DNA of 64,000 bases from Ochrobactrum sp. BTU1 (GCA_018798825.1 CP076357.1:186001-250000), one strand, 5' to 3'. Counted from the first letter of the stretch, positions 8,877 to 18,222 are shown. The notes: generated from the sequence alone by a model not told the origin. Numbers and translations are program-made.

Positions 8877-9698
8877 ATGTCCATGCTCCGCAAACTTCTG
8901 CATACCTGGTCTGGGGCGATTGGCATCCTTATGCTGCTCATAACACTGGCAGCTACAATCGTGACGCCGATATTGTCACCCTACGATCCCTTCGCACTCG
9001 ATTTTGCGGGGGCAATGCAACCACCGTCTGCGCTCCACTGGTTCGGTACTGATAATTTTGGGCGCGATATTTTCACGCGCGTTCTGGCTGGGGCCGTATA
9101 CGATCTGCGACTAGCGCTCATCTGTGTCTTTGGACCCATGATCATGGGTATTATGATCGGACTGGCTGCTGGCTATTTCGGTGGCATTGTTGATGCAGTT
9201 TTGATGCGGGTCACAGATATTGTTTGGGCATTTCCGTTCTACGTCCTTATTCTCGCGATAGTCGGGGTGCTCGGACCCAGCGAAACAAATCTCTATATCG
9301 CATTTTTCATCGTTAACTGGATCGGTTACGCACGCATTGTGCGCGGTGAAACTCTTCTCGTCTCGCGGCTCGAATATGTCGACGCCACCCGGGTTCTGCG
9401 GTTTGGAAAATTGCGCGTGATGCTGCGCCATATCATGCCGAATGTCGTTACGCCGGCGATCGTCTATTCTATGTCAGATGTTGTTCTCACGGTTCAGGCC
9501 GTGGCAGCAATGTCCTTTTTCGGGTTGGGTGTGCAGCCTCCCGCTCCCGAGTGGGGGCTGCTGATCGTAGAAAGTATCGACTATATGCGCGAGGCACCTT
9601 GGATGACCATTTTCCCAGGTTTGGCGATCGTCTGGATTGGCATTGCGTTCTCGCTGCTGGGCGAAGGATTGGCCACAACATTGAAGCCGAAGGGGTAG
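8877..9698 (+). CDS. Peptide ABC transporter permease (DppC-like)
   Basis: A 273-residue inner-membrane permease of the DppC/OppC family. It carries the [11 protein letters not shown] region, then [20 protein letters not shown], which is the DppC hallmark, and an EAA loop ([13 protein letters not shown]). A late [10 protein letters not shown] motif before the last span is also typical. It is three bases after the DppB-like gene and three bases before the first ATPase, so the operon is tight. Confidence 0.92.
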   Translation: MSMLRKLLHTWSGAIGILMLLITLAATIVTPILSPYDPFALDFAGAMQPPSALHWFGTDNFGRDIFTRVLAGAVYDLRLALICVFGPMIMGIMIGLAAGYFGGIVDAVLMRVTDIVWAFPFYVLILAIVGVLGPSETNLYIAFFIVNWIGYARIVRGETLLVSRLEYVDATRVLRFGKLRVMLRHIMPNVVTPAIVYSMSDVVLTVQAVAAMSFFGLGVQPPAPEWGLLIVESIDYMREAPWMTIFPGLAIVWIGIAFSLLGEGLATTLKPKG

Positions 9699-9701
9699 GT
9701 C

Positions 9702-10697
9702 ATGAGCCTTCTTTCTGTCCGTGATCTCATGACCGAGTTTAATAGCCCATCGGGTGTCGTGCGTGCTGTCGATGGCGTCAGCTTCGATGTCAAGCCCGGC
9801 GAAATCTTCGGAATAGTGGGAGAATCCGGCTGTGGAAAATCAGCCACCTGCCGCTCGATACTGCGTCTTTTCGGTGGAGCTACAGCTCGGATCAGTGGTG
9901 GTCAGATATTGCTTGAGGGTGCTGGCGATCTGGTCGTCAGAAATGAAGGCGAGATGTCAAAAATCCGCGGACGCGATGTCGCCTTCATTTTTCAGGATCC
10001 GCTAACTGCTCTTAATCCTACAATGCGCGTCGGTAAGCAGATCAGCGAAGTTATACGCCGTCATAGAAATGTCAGTAAAAAAGAGGCCCGAGAGGCTGCG
10101 CTGCAGTTGTTGCGGGATGTTCACGTAACGTCGCCCGAACGCCGACTTGACGCCTATCCCCATGAGCTTTCCGGAGGCTTGCGCCAGCGTGTGGTTATTG
10201 CCATGGCGCTGGCGCTGCGGCCGCGCTTGATCATAGCGGATGAACCGACAACTGCTCTTGATGTTACGGTGCAGGACCAGATACTGCGGCTCTTAAAAGA
10301 GCGCCGTGACAGCCTTGGTGCTTCAATCATCCTGGTCACCCACGACCTCGGTGTCGTCTCGCAGATATGTGATCGTATGGCTGTGATGTATGCAGGGCGT
10401 ATCGTGGAAACGGGCAAAGTTCGCGATGTCCTCGACAATCCGTCACATCCCTATACCAAGGCATTGCTTGCAGCACTTCCGGGGCAGGCCGCCCGTGAGC
10501 AAGAGCTCATCCCAATCCAGGGAACCCCACCAAGCCTCGTCAATCCACCTGATGGTTGCCGGTTTGCACCCAGGTGTTTCCAGGCTCAACCCCGGTGTGC
10601 TGTCGGTCAACCGCCGGCGTTGGAGTTACGTGGCAACTCAACGCCGAGCCATCTTGACGCATGCGTTTTGAACGAGGTTGCCAATGTCAGTGCTTGA
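9702..10697 (+). CDS. Peptide ABC transporter ATP-binding protein (DppD-like)
   Basis: A 331-residue ABC ATPase. Walker A is GESGCGKSA at about residues 39-47, the signature is LSGGLRQRV, Walker B is [12 protein letters not shown] and the switch His is in LVTHDL. The C-terminal oligopeptide-transporter domain has the CRFAPRC...RC cysteine pattern that in related proteins can bind an Fe-S cluster. It partners with the DppF-like ATPase, whose start lies inside the end of this gene (overlap 14 bases), which implies coupled translation. Confidence 0.92.
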   Translation: MSLLSVRDLMTEFNSPSGVVRAVDGVSFDVKPGEIFGIVGESGCGKSATCRSILRLFGGATARISGGQILLEGAGDLVVRNEGEMSKIRGRDVAFIFQDPLTALNPTMRVGKQISEVIRRHRNVSKKEAREAALQLLRDVHVTSPERRLDAYPHELSGGLRQRVVIAMALALRPRLIIADEPTTALDVTVQDQILRLLKERRDSLGASIILVTHDLGVVSQICDRMAVMYAGRIVETGKVRDVLDNPSHPYTKALLAALPGQAAREQELIPIQGTPPSLVNPPDGCRFAPRCFQAQPRCAVGQPPALELRGNSTPSHLDACVLNEVANVSA

Positions 10698-11643
10698 TTT
10701 TCGAAATATTGAAAAAAAGTTTCCAGTCAAACGCAGTCTCCGGGATATCATTACGAACCGGCCGCCAGTCAGTTTGCACGCTGTGCGAGGTGTGGATCTT
10801 GCCATCGAGCAGGGCGAAATACTGGGCATTGTCGGGGAATCGGGATGCGGCAAGAGCACTCTGGCGCGGTTAGGAGTCGGACTTCAGCCAGGCAGCGCAG
10901 GTGAGGTGCTGTTTCATGGCAAGCGGCTTGAGGGGCCAGACCAAGATGGCAGGATCCAAATGGTTTTTCAGGATCCGTATTCTTCGCTAAATCCCCGCAT
11001 GACTATCGGCGCGCAACTCGAAGAAGTGATTTCACATTATAACCGCGATATTCCAGCAAGAGCGCGAAGGCAGCGGGCGCTTGATGTTCTTGGGGAGGTC
11101 AATCTGGTAGTTGAGACGGCGCTGAAGTTTCCGCATGCCCTGTCGGGTGGCCAAAGACAGCGTGTCTCTGTGGCACGGGCATTATGTGCCAATCCGCAGG
11201 TTCTGTTTGCCGATGAGCCAGTTTCGGCCCTTGACGCCTCGGTTCAGGCGCAGATCATAAATCTTATGAAACGGCTCAACAAAGAGAAGGGCCTGACCAT
11301 AATTTTCATTTCCCATGACATGAATGTGGTGCGCTATTTGTGTGACCGTGTTGCAGTCATGTATCTGGGCGAAATTGTTGAATTGCAAGATAGTGCCGCT
11401 TTGTTTGCATCACCCCGCCATCCATATACAAAGGCATTGATTGCTGCGGTGCCGGACGTGCGTCGACCGCAGCCAACGGGTGAGCCAATCAGTGGTGAGA
11501 TCCCTGACCCCTTCGCTGTACAGCAGGGGTGTCGTTTTGCGACCCGTTGTCCGATTTCCGAGAAAAAATGCGAGCAAAATCAAACTATGCATCTTCTTTC
11601 GAGTGGCGGGTCGGTTCGCTGCTGGAAAGCTGAGCGCATCTAA
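10684..11643 (+). CDS. Peptide ABC transporter ATP-binding protein (DppF-like)
   Basis: A 319-residue ABC ATPase and partner of the DppD-like protein. Walker A is GESGCGKST, signature LSGGQRQRV, Walker B LFADEPVSALD, and the switch His is in FISHDM. The C-terminal CRFATRCPISEKKC cysteine motif is typical of DppF/OppF. ATG 10684 was chosen over a TTG six bases earlier. It completes a five-gene importer, and the serine hydrolase gene follows about 30 bases later. Confidence 0.92.
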   Translation: MSVLDFRNIEKKFPVKRSLRDIITNRPPVSLHAVRGVDLAIEQGEILGIVGESGCGKSTLARLGVGLQPGSAGEVLFHGKRLEGPDQDGRIQMVFQDPYSSLNPRMTIGAQLEEVISHYNRDIPARARRQRALDVLGEVNLVVETALKFPHALSGGQRQRVSVARALCANPQVLFADEPVSALDASVQAQIINLMKRLNKEKGLTIIFISHDMNVVRYLCDRVAVMYLGEIVELQDSAALFASPRHPYTKALIAAVPDVRRPQPTGEPISGEIPDPFAVQQGCRFATRCPISEKKCEQNQTMHLLSSGGSVRCWKAERI

Positions 11644-11674
11644 ATCTTGAATGTTATGATAGGAAGAATATCCA

Positions 11675-12595
11675 GTGTTCTTTGAAGATAATTCTGACTG
11701 GTCCCGTCGGTGTGAAACCATTGCCAGCCGCCTGACACACACGTTCACTGACCGCGGATTGCGGGCGGAAAATTTTGGGTTTGTCGCATTGCGTCAAAAA
11801 GGAGCCAATGAAAGGCCTGATGGCTTTTCATATCGTGGTGACTGGCGTTGCTATCCGTGCAGCCTCGTGAAGGCTTTCCATCTTGTCCATGTGCTCAACG
11901 CCATTGATCGCGGAACTGTCGCAGATCATGCAGAACTGTCGCGCGCCATGCGCGATATGATCTTGTGGTCATCCAATACTGCAACCAATTATGTTATCGA
12001 TATTATTACCGGTACGACCGGCGATACGTTGCTTGAAGGCGGTCAATTTGACGAGTGGCGTGGAAAGCGCGAGCAACTTAACCACTTTTTCTCACAACTG
12101 GATTGGCCCGAATTTGAAGCGTGCAATATCTCACAGAAATTGATGGACGATGTGCGTTATGGGCGTGAGGCACAATACGCAGGACGTGGCGGAGAAAACC
12201 TGAACGCGCTGACGCCGCTCGCGGCGGCACGACTGTTCAGCGCGCTTTTTTCAAGCGAAGCTCCGCTCTCCGCATCTTCCGAAAAAAGGGCTCAGCAGAT
12301 TCTGCTGCGCGACCGCAGCAGTGCTGAAGCAAAACAGCCACATTTTCAGGTTGAGGAGTTTCTTGGCGGCGGAATCCCTGCGGATGCACAGATATGGAGC
12401 AAAGCTGGGAAGAACACCTGGACCGGTGATCCGAACGCCTCCTATTACAAACATGATCTGATCCGTGTCGCAATTCCTGGAAGCGCACCTGTAATTGTTT
12501 GTTTGATGACGCAAGGCAAGGAAATATGCGAAGAGTTCCCCGAGGCTTTCCCGGCAATTGGGAAGCTGATGTTTGAAACTTTGCTCAACAATTGA
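11675..12595 (+). CDS. Class A beta-lactamase-like serine hydrolase, apparently cytosolic
   Basis: A 306-residue protein starting at GTG behind AGGAAG. It has the three motifs of the serine beta-lactamase/DD-peptidase fold in order: S63-L-V-K66 (SxxK nucleophile and base), S99-S-N101 within WSSNTATN (the SDN position), and K243-A-G (the KTG position). No signal peptide is present, which is unusual because such enzymes normally act in the periplasm. As the last gene of the peptide-importer operon it most likely hydrolyses an imported peptide, amide or ester in the cytosol. It may be an esterase or D-amino-acid amidase rather than a drug-resistance enzyme; that is inference. Confidence 0.75.
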   Translation: MFFEDNSDWSRRCETIASRLTHTFTDRGLRAENFGFVALRQKGANERPDGFSYRGDWRCYPCSLVKAFHLVHVLNAIDRGTVADHAELSRAMRDMILWSSNTATNYVIDIITGTTGDTLLEGGQFDEWRGKREQLNHFFSQLDWPEFEACNISQKLMDDVRYGREAQYAGRGGENLNALTPLAAARLFSALFSSEAPLSASSEKRAQQILLRDRSSAEAKQPHFQVEEFLGGGIPADAQIWSKAGKNTWTGDPNASYYKHDLIRVAIPGSAPVIVCLMTQGKEICEEFPEAFPAIGKLMFETLLNN

Positions 12596-12694
12596 TGGGT
12601 TGAGCAAAGGAGACCGTGCTACGCATCGTAGGGCGCTACAAATGCCGACAGTGTTCGTTTAAATTCTTACCGGCTACAACAGAAGACTTATCGA

Positions 12695-13675
12695 TTAGGT
12701 AAGCCCCTTCAGCGCTAGTAGTTCTTGTGCTGTGGCCTCGTCAGTGATGAGCACCTTGGCCTTCGTCGTTAAGATGCTGGCCCGAATGATCTGGGCCTTA
12801 CGAACGCCGCCAGCCGAGATGATTACTTTTGGCACTTTGCGTAGTTGCGTTGGGTTGATCGCCATGGCGCGTTTGTTGATAGGATGGTCAACGATATCGC
12901 CATCCTCATTGACAAATTGGCACAAAACATCGCCGACAGCGCCTGCATGCTGCAAGCTCTCAGCATCTTGCGACGTCAACAAGCCGCGTCGGAAGATCGA
13001 TGCCTGTTTGCTGACGTCAGCAACGCTCAAAACTGCGAGGTCAATATCTGAGACCTTACCTTTGAGTGCTTTCAAATCTTCGATCTCCCACAGCTCATTG
13101 GCCAGCGTTACATTGGGAACAAAAACTGGCGCAGTAATCTGAAAGAGCTCGGTCTTATAAAACTCAGCCAAGCGCCAAGCAACTGCAGAGGGGTTGTCCG
13201 CCATGGAATGTGTCAGCCCACCAAGTAGCGAAATAACTGTCAGGTCGCTTATTTCACGCCATTTTAGATGACTCATGCAAGCTTGCAGCGTCGCGCCCCA
13301 GCCGACGCCAATTGTCAATCCGTCCTGCAGGCGGTCAGAAAGATAACGCCCAGTGGCATGACCGATCACGGCAGAGATGCTTGCCTCAGCCTGATCGGAC
13401 GATGGCACCACGATGGCTTCAAAAAGCCCAAGGTGCTTCTCCAGTGCACGTTGGAGGCGGATGAGTGGTTCGGCGTGAGAGTTCAGAGAAATCTGGACAA
13501 TGCCCTCATCACGGGTAGCGGCCAAGAGCCTGAAAGCCTTGATCCTGCTGATATCAAGGTGCTGTGCGACCTGCTCTTGCGTTAGCCCTTCAATATAATA
13601 GAGCCACGCGGCCCGAAGTTTCAGCTCGTCCTGATCTGCCTGAAACTTAGTTTTCGCCTTAGTGCTGCGGGCCAT
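12695..13675 (-). CDS. SorC/DeoR-type sugar-binding transcriptional regulator
   Basis: A 326-residue regulator. An N-terminal helix-turn-helix (LTQEQVAQHLDISRIKAFRLLA, around residues 35-55, shown here only in part as QEQVAQHLDISR) is followed by a SorC effector domain, with IGVGWGATLQA and VISLLGGLTHS as family landmarks that contact a phosphorylated sugar in relatives. ATG 13675 with AGGTAGGA upstream is preferred to a GTG at 13717. It is divergent from surE and probably controls the 13.9-20 kb genes, most likely as a repressor released by a sugar phosphate. The ligand is unknown. Confidence 0.85.
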   Translation of the reverse strand: MARSTKAKTKFQADQDELKLRAAWLYYIEGLTQEQVAQHLDISRIKAFRLLAATRDEGIVQISLNSHAEPLIRLQRALEKHLGLFEAIVVPSSDQAEASISAVIGHATGRYLSDRLQDGLTIGVGWGATLQACMSHLKWREISDLTVISLLGGLTHSMADNPSAVAWRLAEFYKTELFQITAPVFVPNVTLANELWEIEDLKALKGKVSDIDLAVLSVADVSKQASIFRRGLLTSQDAESLQHAGAVGDVLCQFVNEDGDIVDHPINKRAMAINPTQLRKVPKVIISAGGVRKAQIIRASILTTKAKVLITDEATAQELLALKGLT

Positions 13676-13781
13676 TATCCTACCTTTTTCGTCTTCCATT
13701 CCGGAAGGCTTATCCACTCATCTATAGGCAATAATGATGCAATAATAACCTTCACGTCAAGAATTGTTTGAAACCAGAAAT

Positions 13782-13798
13782 GAACAAAAATATTGTTC
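13782..13798. promoter_or_regulatory. Palindromic candidate operator for the SorC-type regulator
   Basis: GAACAA, five bases, TTGTTC: a 17-base dyad with perfect arms, in the sorC/surE divergent promoter. Motifs built on GAACA/TGTTC are common in SorC-family operators, so this is a reasonable binding site. A shorter overlapping dyad (TTCTT GCA AAGAA) follows at 13796-13808. The function is inferred from position and symmetry only. Confidence 0.45.
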
Positions 13799-13882
13799 TT
13801 GCAAAGAATGTACACATAAATCATATGTCTCGACATAAATTGTCGGCCTCTCCGTAGGAGATGCGTTTTCAAGAGGTGGAAA

Positions 13883-14629
13883 ATGCGAATACTGATTTCA
13901 AACGACGATGGCATCGATGCTTCCGGTATTGCGATACTTGAGAGTGCCGCCCGTCTGTTAAGTGATGATGTTTGGATCATTGCGCCGGATGGAAATCGTA
14001 GCGCAAACGCACACTGCGTGTCGCTGACGCATGGGTTTTCGGTCAACAAGCTTGCAAGCAGGCGTTACTCCTGTACGGGCACCCCGGTAGATTGTGTGAT
14101 TGCCGCTATTCACTGGGTGTTCCGTGACCAGCAAATGCCAGACCTTATATTGTCAGGTATCAATGCGGGACGGAATGTCGCCGAAGATGTATCATACTCA
14201 GGAACAATGGCGGTGGCACGTGAGGGCGCACTGAACGGAATAGCCTCGGTAGCCTTCTCGGCACCACGCGATTGCGAGGCGTTCGATGCGGATGCATTGG
14301 CATGGCTTGCCAGCCATATCCGTAATTTTTGGGAAACTAGAAAAGAATGGTCGCATGATGGTCACTGGCTGAACGTAAATCTGCCTCGTAAGCTGCCGGC
14401 TCCATTGGCAATGGCTGAAATTGGCCGCGACAAAAACCTGAAATATGTAAATCTGTTTGAGGAAACGGAAAACTCGGTCAGGATACAGCCACTGGCCGAT
14501 CGTGATTACACATCGAACGGTCTAGATGAAAATGCGCTGATTGATGCCGGCAAGGCCAGCGTAACCAATCCGAATTGGTTTGGTCACTCGAAAGTGCCGG
14601 AGTCAGTAACTGCGCACAAGCCCCGCTGA
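13883..14629 (+). CDS. surE: 5'/3'-nucleotidase SurE
   Basis: A 248-residue cytosolic phosphatase of the SurE family. The N-terminal MRILISNDDGIDASGI holds the NDDG motif whose two Asp residues bind the divalent metal; APDGNRSANAH supplies the conserved Asn/Ser, and LSGINAGRNVAEDVSYSGTM is the family signature. The housekeeping surE of Rhizobiales usually sits beside pcm and serS, so this copy, divergent from a SorC regulator and next to another phosphoesterase and an importer, is likely a specialised paralogue that dephosphorylates an imported phosphate ester or nucleotide. A good terminator follows. Confidence 0.9.
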   Translation: MRILISNDDGIDASGIAILESAARLLSDDVWIIAPDGNRSANAHCVSLTHGFSVNKLASRRYSCTGTPVDCVIAAIHWVFRDQQMPDLILSGINAGRNVAEDVSYSGTMAVAREGALNGIASVAFSAPRDCEAFDADALAWLASHIRNFWETRKEWSHDGHWLNVNLPRKLPAPLAMAEIGRDKNLKYVNLFEETENSVRIQPLADRDYTSNGLDENALIDAGKASVTNPNWFGHSKVPESVTAHKPR

Positions 14630-14643
14630 TATCGAACCTAGAA

Positions 14644-14682
14644 AAATGCCCCCTAGCAGAGACTAGAGGGCATTTCTTTTTT
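14644..14682 (+). terminator. Bidirectional rho-independent terminator between surE and a metallophosphoesterase gene
   Basis: A 13-base stem with one mismatch (AAATGCCCCCTAG with CTAGAGGGCATTT), a 6-base loop and a CTTTTTT tail on the plus strand. The reverse strand also has a run of uridines after the stem, so it can stop the convergent metallophosphoesterase transcript too. Confidence 0.9.
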
Positions 14683-14708
14683 ACATTTAACCTTCTGGAT
14701 TTGAGCGC

Positions 14709-15560
14709 CTATCCACCAATAAGCGGATATACCTCCCTAATCATCTCTTCGAGGTGGTCGTTGGCAAAGCCTTCGTGCTTAAGCACCTTACTTTCAACGC
14801 GCCCATCATCAAAAAAATGATGTTCCATATAGCCGACTTCGCGTGTCCCGCCCATTTCTGGGACAAGTTCGTCTGTTGTTGTAAACGCAATGGATGAGCA
14901 CCATTCAAGATGAACATTGCCGCGCTTTGATGAACGCTGCTGATGCAGATGGCCGCTCGCGATCAGGCGCAGCTTCGGATGATTTATTAGGTCTGCGAGC
15001 CGACCCCAGCCCTTAGGATCGACAGTCCAATAAGTAAGTTCAGCGATGTCTGTGTTGTCGATATAGATCGGCTGATGCGAGAATACGGCGAGGTAACGGT
15101 CACCCGATGTTGCGATCTGCTCATCGAGCCATGCATACTGTTCTGTTTCCTGTGGCAGGCCGGAGCCGATCAGCATTGAACTTATGCCAATGATCCGCCA
15201 ATTGCCTTGATCGATCGTCCAGCGGTCGGCACCGAAAAAATCTGCAAACCGCGCATAGCGCGCCTGATTGATTGCGCTGCCATTTTCACTCTCGGGTTTT
15301 GAAAGCTTTGGATTGTCGCCGACGTCGTGATTGCCTGCGAGAAAATGGATGGTTTTGCCGGATTCTTTGAAGAAATCCCTGCATAGCGCATAGTCCTCGA
15401 CGTACCGAATGCCGTCCAAAGTGACGTCACCAGTATGGATGATGAAGTCATGGTCTGATTCTGCAAGCGGCTCTGCAAGCAAGCGGTTGTTTTCACGGAA
15501 ATGCTCGGTCCGCGGTGATAGATGCGTGTCTGAAATCTGTAATATGCTGAATTTGGACAT
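14709..15560 (-). CDS. Metallophosphoesterase (CpdA/class III phosphodiesterase-like)
   Basis: A 283-residue calcineurin-like phosphoesterase. All metal-binding blocks are present in order: ISDTHLSP (DxH), HTGDVTLDG (GDxxxDG), LAGNHDVG (GNHD), VFSHQPIY and ASGHLHQQ (GHxH), so an active dinuclear centre is expected. Relatives cleave cyclic nucleotides or glycerophosphodiesters. AGGAAG precedes the ATG. It is convergent with surE and divergent from the UgpC-like ATPase, and sits inside a cluster with two phosphoester-cleaving enzymes and a glycerol-3-phosphate-type importer, so glycerophosphodiesters or nucleotides are attractive substrates (inference). Confidence 0.88.
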   Translation of the reverse strand: MSKFSILQISDTHLSPRTEHFRENNRLLAEPLAESDHDFIIHTGDVTLDGIRYVEDYALCRDFFKESGKTIHFLAGNHDVGDNPKLSKPESENGSAINQARYARFADFFGADRWTIDQGNWRIIGISSMLIGSGLPQETEQYAWLDEQIATSGDRYLAVFSHQPIYIDNTDIAELTYWTVDPKGWGRLADLINHPKLRLIASGHLHQQRSSKRGNVHLEWCSSIAFTTTDELVPEMGGTREVGYMEHHFFDDGRVESKVLKHEGFANDHLEEMIREVYPLIGG

Positions 15561-15761
15561 GTTCGCTTCCTGAATGAATGACTCTTGGCCTTATAAAACC
15601 AATTTCGTACAAAAGTATTGACGGAGACTAAAAAGTTCAATAATTTTTTTGCTGGAGGAGATTGGTTTCCTAGGTTTGTGCCAAAGTGTCGCCAGTCGAG
15701 AGCTGCCTATATCGATCCGGTATCAAAGGCAGGTTTATGCATTGCATCGGGAGGAACTCGA

Positions 15762-16829
15762 ATGTCGGGAATTGAGATCGTTAATCTCAACAAGAAGTGG
15801 GCGACATTCCATGCGGTTAATGATGCCAACTTCACCGTGGAGCCCGGCACGCTAACTGTCTTGCTGGGGCCGTCGGGTTGCGGAAAGTCCACCTCTTTGC
15901 GACTGATCGCAGGGCTGGACACGGTAACATCAGGCCAAATTATCATCGGCGGTAAAGACGTCACCAACGCTGCGCCGGCAAAGCGTGGTCTGGCTATGGT
16001 ATTTCAGTCCTATGCATTGTTTCCGCATCTCACCGTTGCAGAGAACATTATTTTTGGCCTTCGGGTCCGTAGAGTATCTGCTGGCGAGCGTGACCAGCGA
16101 CTGAAGCGCGCTGCGGATATACTGGGTTTATCACATCTTCTTCACCGACGGCCGTCGCAGCTTTCAGGTGGACAGCAACAGCGTGTTGCGTTGGGCCGCG
16201 CGATTGTCGCCGAAGCCTCTGTTTGTCTGATGGATGAACCCCTTTCCAATCTTGATGCACAGCTGCGTCACGATATGCGCAAAGAAATTCGAAACTTGCA
16301 GCAGCAACTCGGCATGACGATGGTCTACGTAACCCATGATCAGATTGAGGCGATGAGCCTTGCTGATCAAGTCATTCTGATGAAAGGCGGCAAGATCGAG
16401 CAGAAGGCTAAGCCTTCGGAGCTCTATTTACAGCCTGCGACCACGTTTGTTGCCCGCTTTATCGGGACGCCGCCAATGAACATCATCCGCCTTGGAGATT
16501 ATGACGGTAAGGCTGCAATCAGCGGGGATCCAAAAGGGCCTGCGATTTTGAGTGAGCCGGCGAAGGGCGTTGTAGTTGGATTGCGCCCAGAAGAAATTCG
16601 TGTGGCGGAGAATGGGGGCGTGAAAGCTTCTATTGAAGCGATCGAGTATCATGGAGCAGACAGCATTCTCGAGTGCCGGGTGGGGGATCAGTCTTTACAG
16701 GTGCGTATTGAAGGTATCCGTCGCTTAAATCGGGGCGACAGCGTCGCTCTGACATGGGCGCCGTCCGCAGTGCATGTGTTTGATGAAGCCGAAGGCCATC
16801 GTGTCGAGCGGACAGCATTAGCCATTTAA
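15762..16829 (+). CDS. ABC transporter ATP-binding protein (UgpC/MalK-like)
   Basis: A 355-residue ATPase of the CUT1 importer class. Walker A GPSGCGKST, Q-loop VFQSYALFPHL, signature LSGGQQQRV, Walker B CLMDEPLSNLD and switch His in VTHDQ are all present; the C-terminal TOBE/OB regulatory domain shows VVGLRPEEIRV. ATG 15762 is preceded by GGGAGGA; an upstream start at 15618 adds 48 unrelated residues. It heads the ATPase, binding protein, permease, permease operon; the ATPase-first order differs from the UgpBAEC order in Escherichia coli. Confidence 0.9.
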   Translation: MSGIEIVNLNKKWATFHAVNDANFTVEPGTLTVLLGPSGCGKSTSLRLIAGLDTVTSGQIIIGGKDVTNAAPAKRGLAMVFQSYALFPHLTVAENIIFGLRVRRVSAGERDQRLKRAADILGLSHLLHRRPSQLSGGQQQRVALGRAIVAEASVCLMDEPLSNLDAQLRHDMRKEIRNLQQQLGMTMVYVTHDQIEAMSLADQVILMKGGKIEQKAKPSELYLQPATTFVARFIGTPPMNIIRLGDYDGKAAISGDPKGPAILSEPAKGVVVGLRPEEIRVAENGGVKASIEAIEYHGADSILECRVGDQSLQVRIEGIRRLNRGDSVALTWAPSAVHVFDEAEGHRVERTALAI

Positions 16830-16836
16830 TCAGAAA

Positions 16837-16855
16837 ATGATCGGGGAACGATCAT
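16837..16855 (+). repeat. Small intercistronic hairpin
   Basis: ATGATCG, loop GGGAA, CGATCAT: a perfect 7-bp stem between the ATPase and the binding-protein gene, just before the GGGAGGAG ribosome site of the latter. It may tune relative expression; no terminator tail. Confidence 0.45.
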
Positions 16856-16874
16856 CCCTTGGGAGGAGAGAATT

Positions 16875-18176
16875 ATGAATTTGCGGGTAAAACGATCGCT
16901 AACGGTCTTCGCTACATCTGCGATGCTGTCGGTTGCTGGTGGGTGGGGGAGCGCTCAGGCTGAACCTGTCGAGATCAGTTTTTATTATCCGGTCGCCATC
17001 GGTGGTCCGGTGACGAAAATCGTGGAGGATTTGATCACCCGGTTTGAAGGACAGCACCCGGACATCAAGGTGAAGCCAATTTACTCCGGTACTTATCCGG
17101 AGACATTGAGCAAATCTCTGACGGCATTCAAATCCGGTCAGGCCCCTGAAGTTGCAGTTATGCTCTCTACGGACATATTCACTTTAATTGATGAAGATGC
17201 CATCGTTCCGTATGATGATCTTGCGACCACTGAGGATGACAAGGCTTGGCTCACGGGGTTCACGCCAGTTTTTATGGTCAACAGCAAGAGTGACGACAAA
17301 ACATGGGGCGTGCCTTTCCAGCGCGGAACGACCGTGTTTTTCTGGAACAAGGAAGCTTTTAAGGAAGTTGGGCTAGATCCGGAAAAAGGTCCACAGGACT
17401 GGAAAGAAGTTGTTGATTTCGCAACGAAGCTCACAAAACGTTCCGCTGATGGAAGCACGGCGCGATGGGGAATGCAGGTACCGTCATCGTTGACGTCGTA
17501 TTGGCTATTACAAGGATATGTCGCCCAAAATGGCGGTAAGCTTGCGGAGCCGGATGGGAAGACGGTCTACTTCAATGCGCCAGAAGTTGTCGAGGCCATG
17601 CAATATTGGGTAGATCTCGCTCAAAAACATAAGGTGATGAAGACAGGCGTGATCGAATGGGCGACCAACCCGAAGGATTTCTTCGAAGGCCGCGCTGCTA
17701 TGATCACCACCACCAGTGGCAATCTTACCAATGTGAAAAACAATGCGCCATTTCCGTTCGGTGTGCAGGTACTGCCAAAGAACAAATCCTTTGGTGCACC
17801 AACCAGTGGCGGCAATGCGTACATTTTCAATGTAGATGATAAAGCAAAGCAGCAAGCCGCGTTCCAGTTTGTGAAATGGCTGTCGTCCGCTGACCAGGCT
17901 GCGGAGTGGAGCATCAAGACAGGTTATATAGCGGCCCGTGATGATGCATGGGAAACGGACGCCATGAGGAAATATGTAGAAGAGTTCCCCAGCGCAAAGG
18001 TCCCCCACGACCAGATTCCTTACATGGTCCCAGAACTTTCGACTTATGAAAATCAGCGGGTCGCTCGCGTCATTGACGATGCGATCGAGGCTTCGCTAAC
18101 GGGTAATAAGAGCGTCTCGCAAGCGCTCGATGATGCGCAGGTCGAGGCCGAGCGGATCCTCAAGCCCTACCAGTAA
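16875..18176 (+). CDS. Extracellular solute-binding protein, family 1 (UgpB-like)
   Basis: A 433-residue exported binding protein. Residues 1-29 are a signal peptide ending in AQA, and the mature part begins EPVEISFYYPV. Family 1 features include the VTKIVEDLITRFEGQHP segment and QFVKWLSSADQAAEW near the end. The start has a strong GGGAGGAG ribosome site. Overall pattern and operon mates place it with UgpB-type proteins (glycerol-3-phosphate, glycerophosphodiesters), but CUT1 binding proteins vary widely and a neutral polyol or sugar is equally possible from sequence alone. Confidence 0.88.
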   Translation: MNLRVKRSLTVFATSAMLSVAGGWGSAQAEPVEISFYYPVAIGGPVTKIVEDLITRFEGQHPDIKVKPIYSGTYPETLSKSLTAFKSGQAPEVAVMLSTDIFTLIDEDAIVPYDDLATTEDDKAWLTGFTPVFMVNSKSDDKTWGVPFQRGTTVFFWNKEAFKEVGLDPEKGPQDWKEVVDFATKLTKRSADGSTARWGMQVPSSLTSYWLLQGYVAQNGGKLAEPDGKTVYFNAPEVVEAMQYWVDLAQKHKVMKTGVIEWATNPKDFFEGRAAMITTTSGNLTNVKNNAPFPFGVQVLPKNKSFGAPTSGGNAYIFNVDDKAKQQAAFQFVKWLSSADQAAEWSIKTGYIAARDDAWETDAMRKYVEEFPSAKVPHDQIPYMVPELSTYENQRVARVIDDAIEASLTGNKSVSQALDDAQVEAERILKPYQ

Positions 18177-18190
18177 CTCTGTCGGAATGA

Positions 18191-18222
18191 GAGCTTCGTA
18201 TGCCAATCGCTTGCGAAGCTTC
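18191..18222 (+). repeat. Intercistronic hairpin after the UgpB-like gene
   Basis: AGCTTCG and CGAAGCT form a 7-bp stem extendable by G-U pairs, with a loop of about 15 bases and a weakly U-rich sequence after it. It lies 15 bases after the binding-protein stop and before the permease genes, matching the position of the structure after the DppA-like gene. Confidence 0.5.

Noticed and set aside
15618..15761. Upstream extension of the UgpC-like ATPase gene
   Set aside because: The 48 extra residues are not found in the family and 15762 has GGGAGGA upstream.
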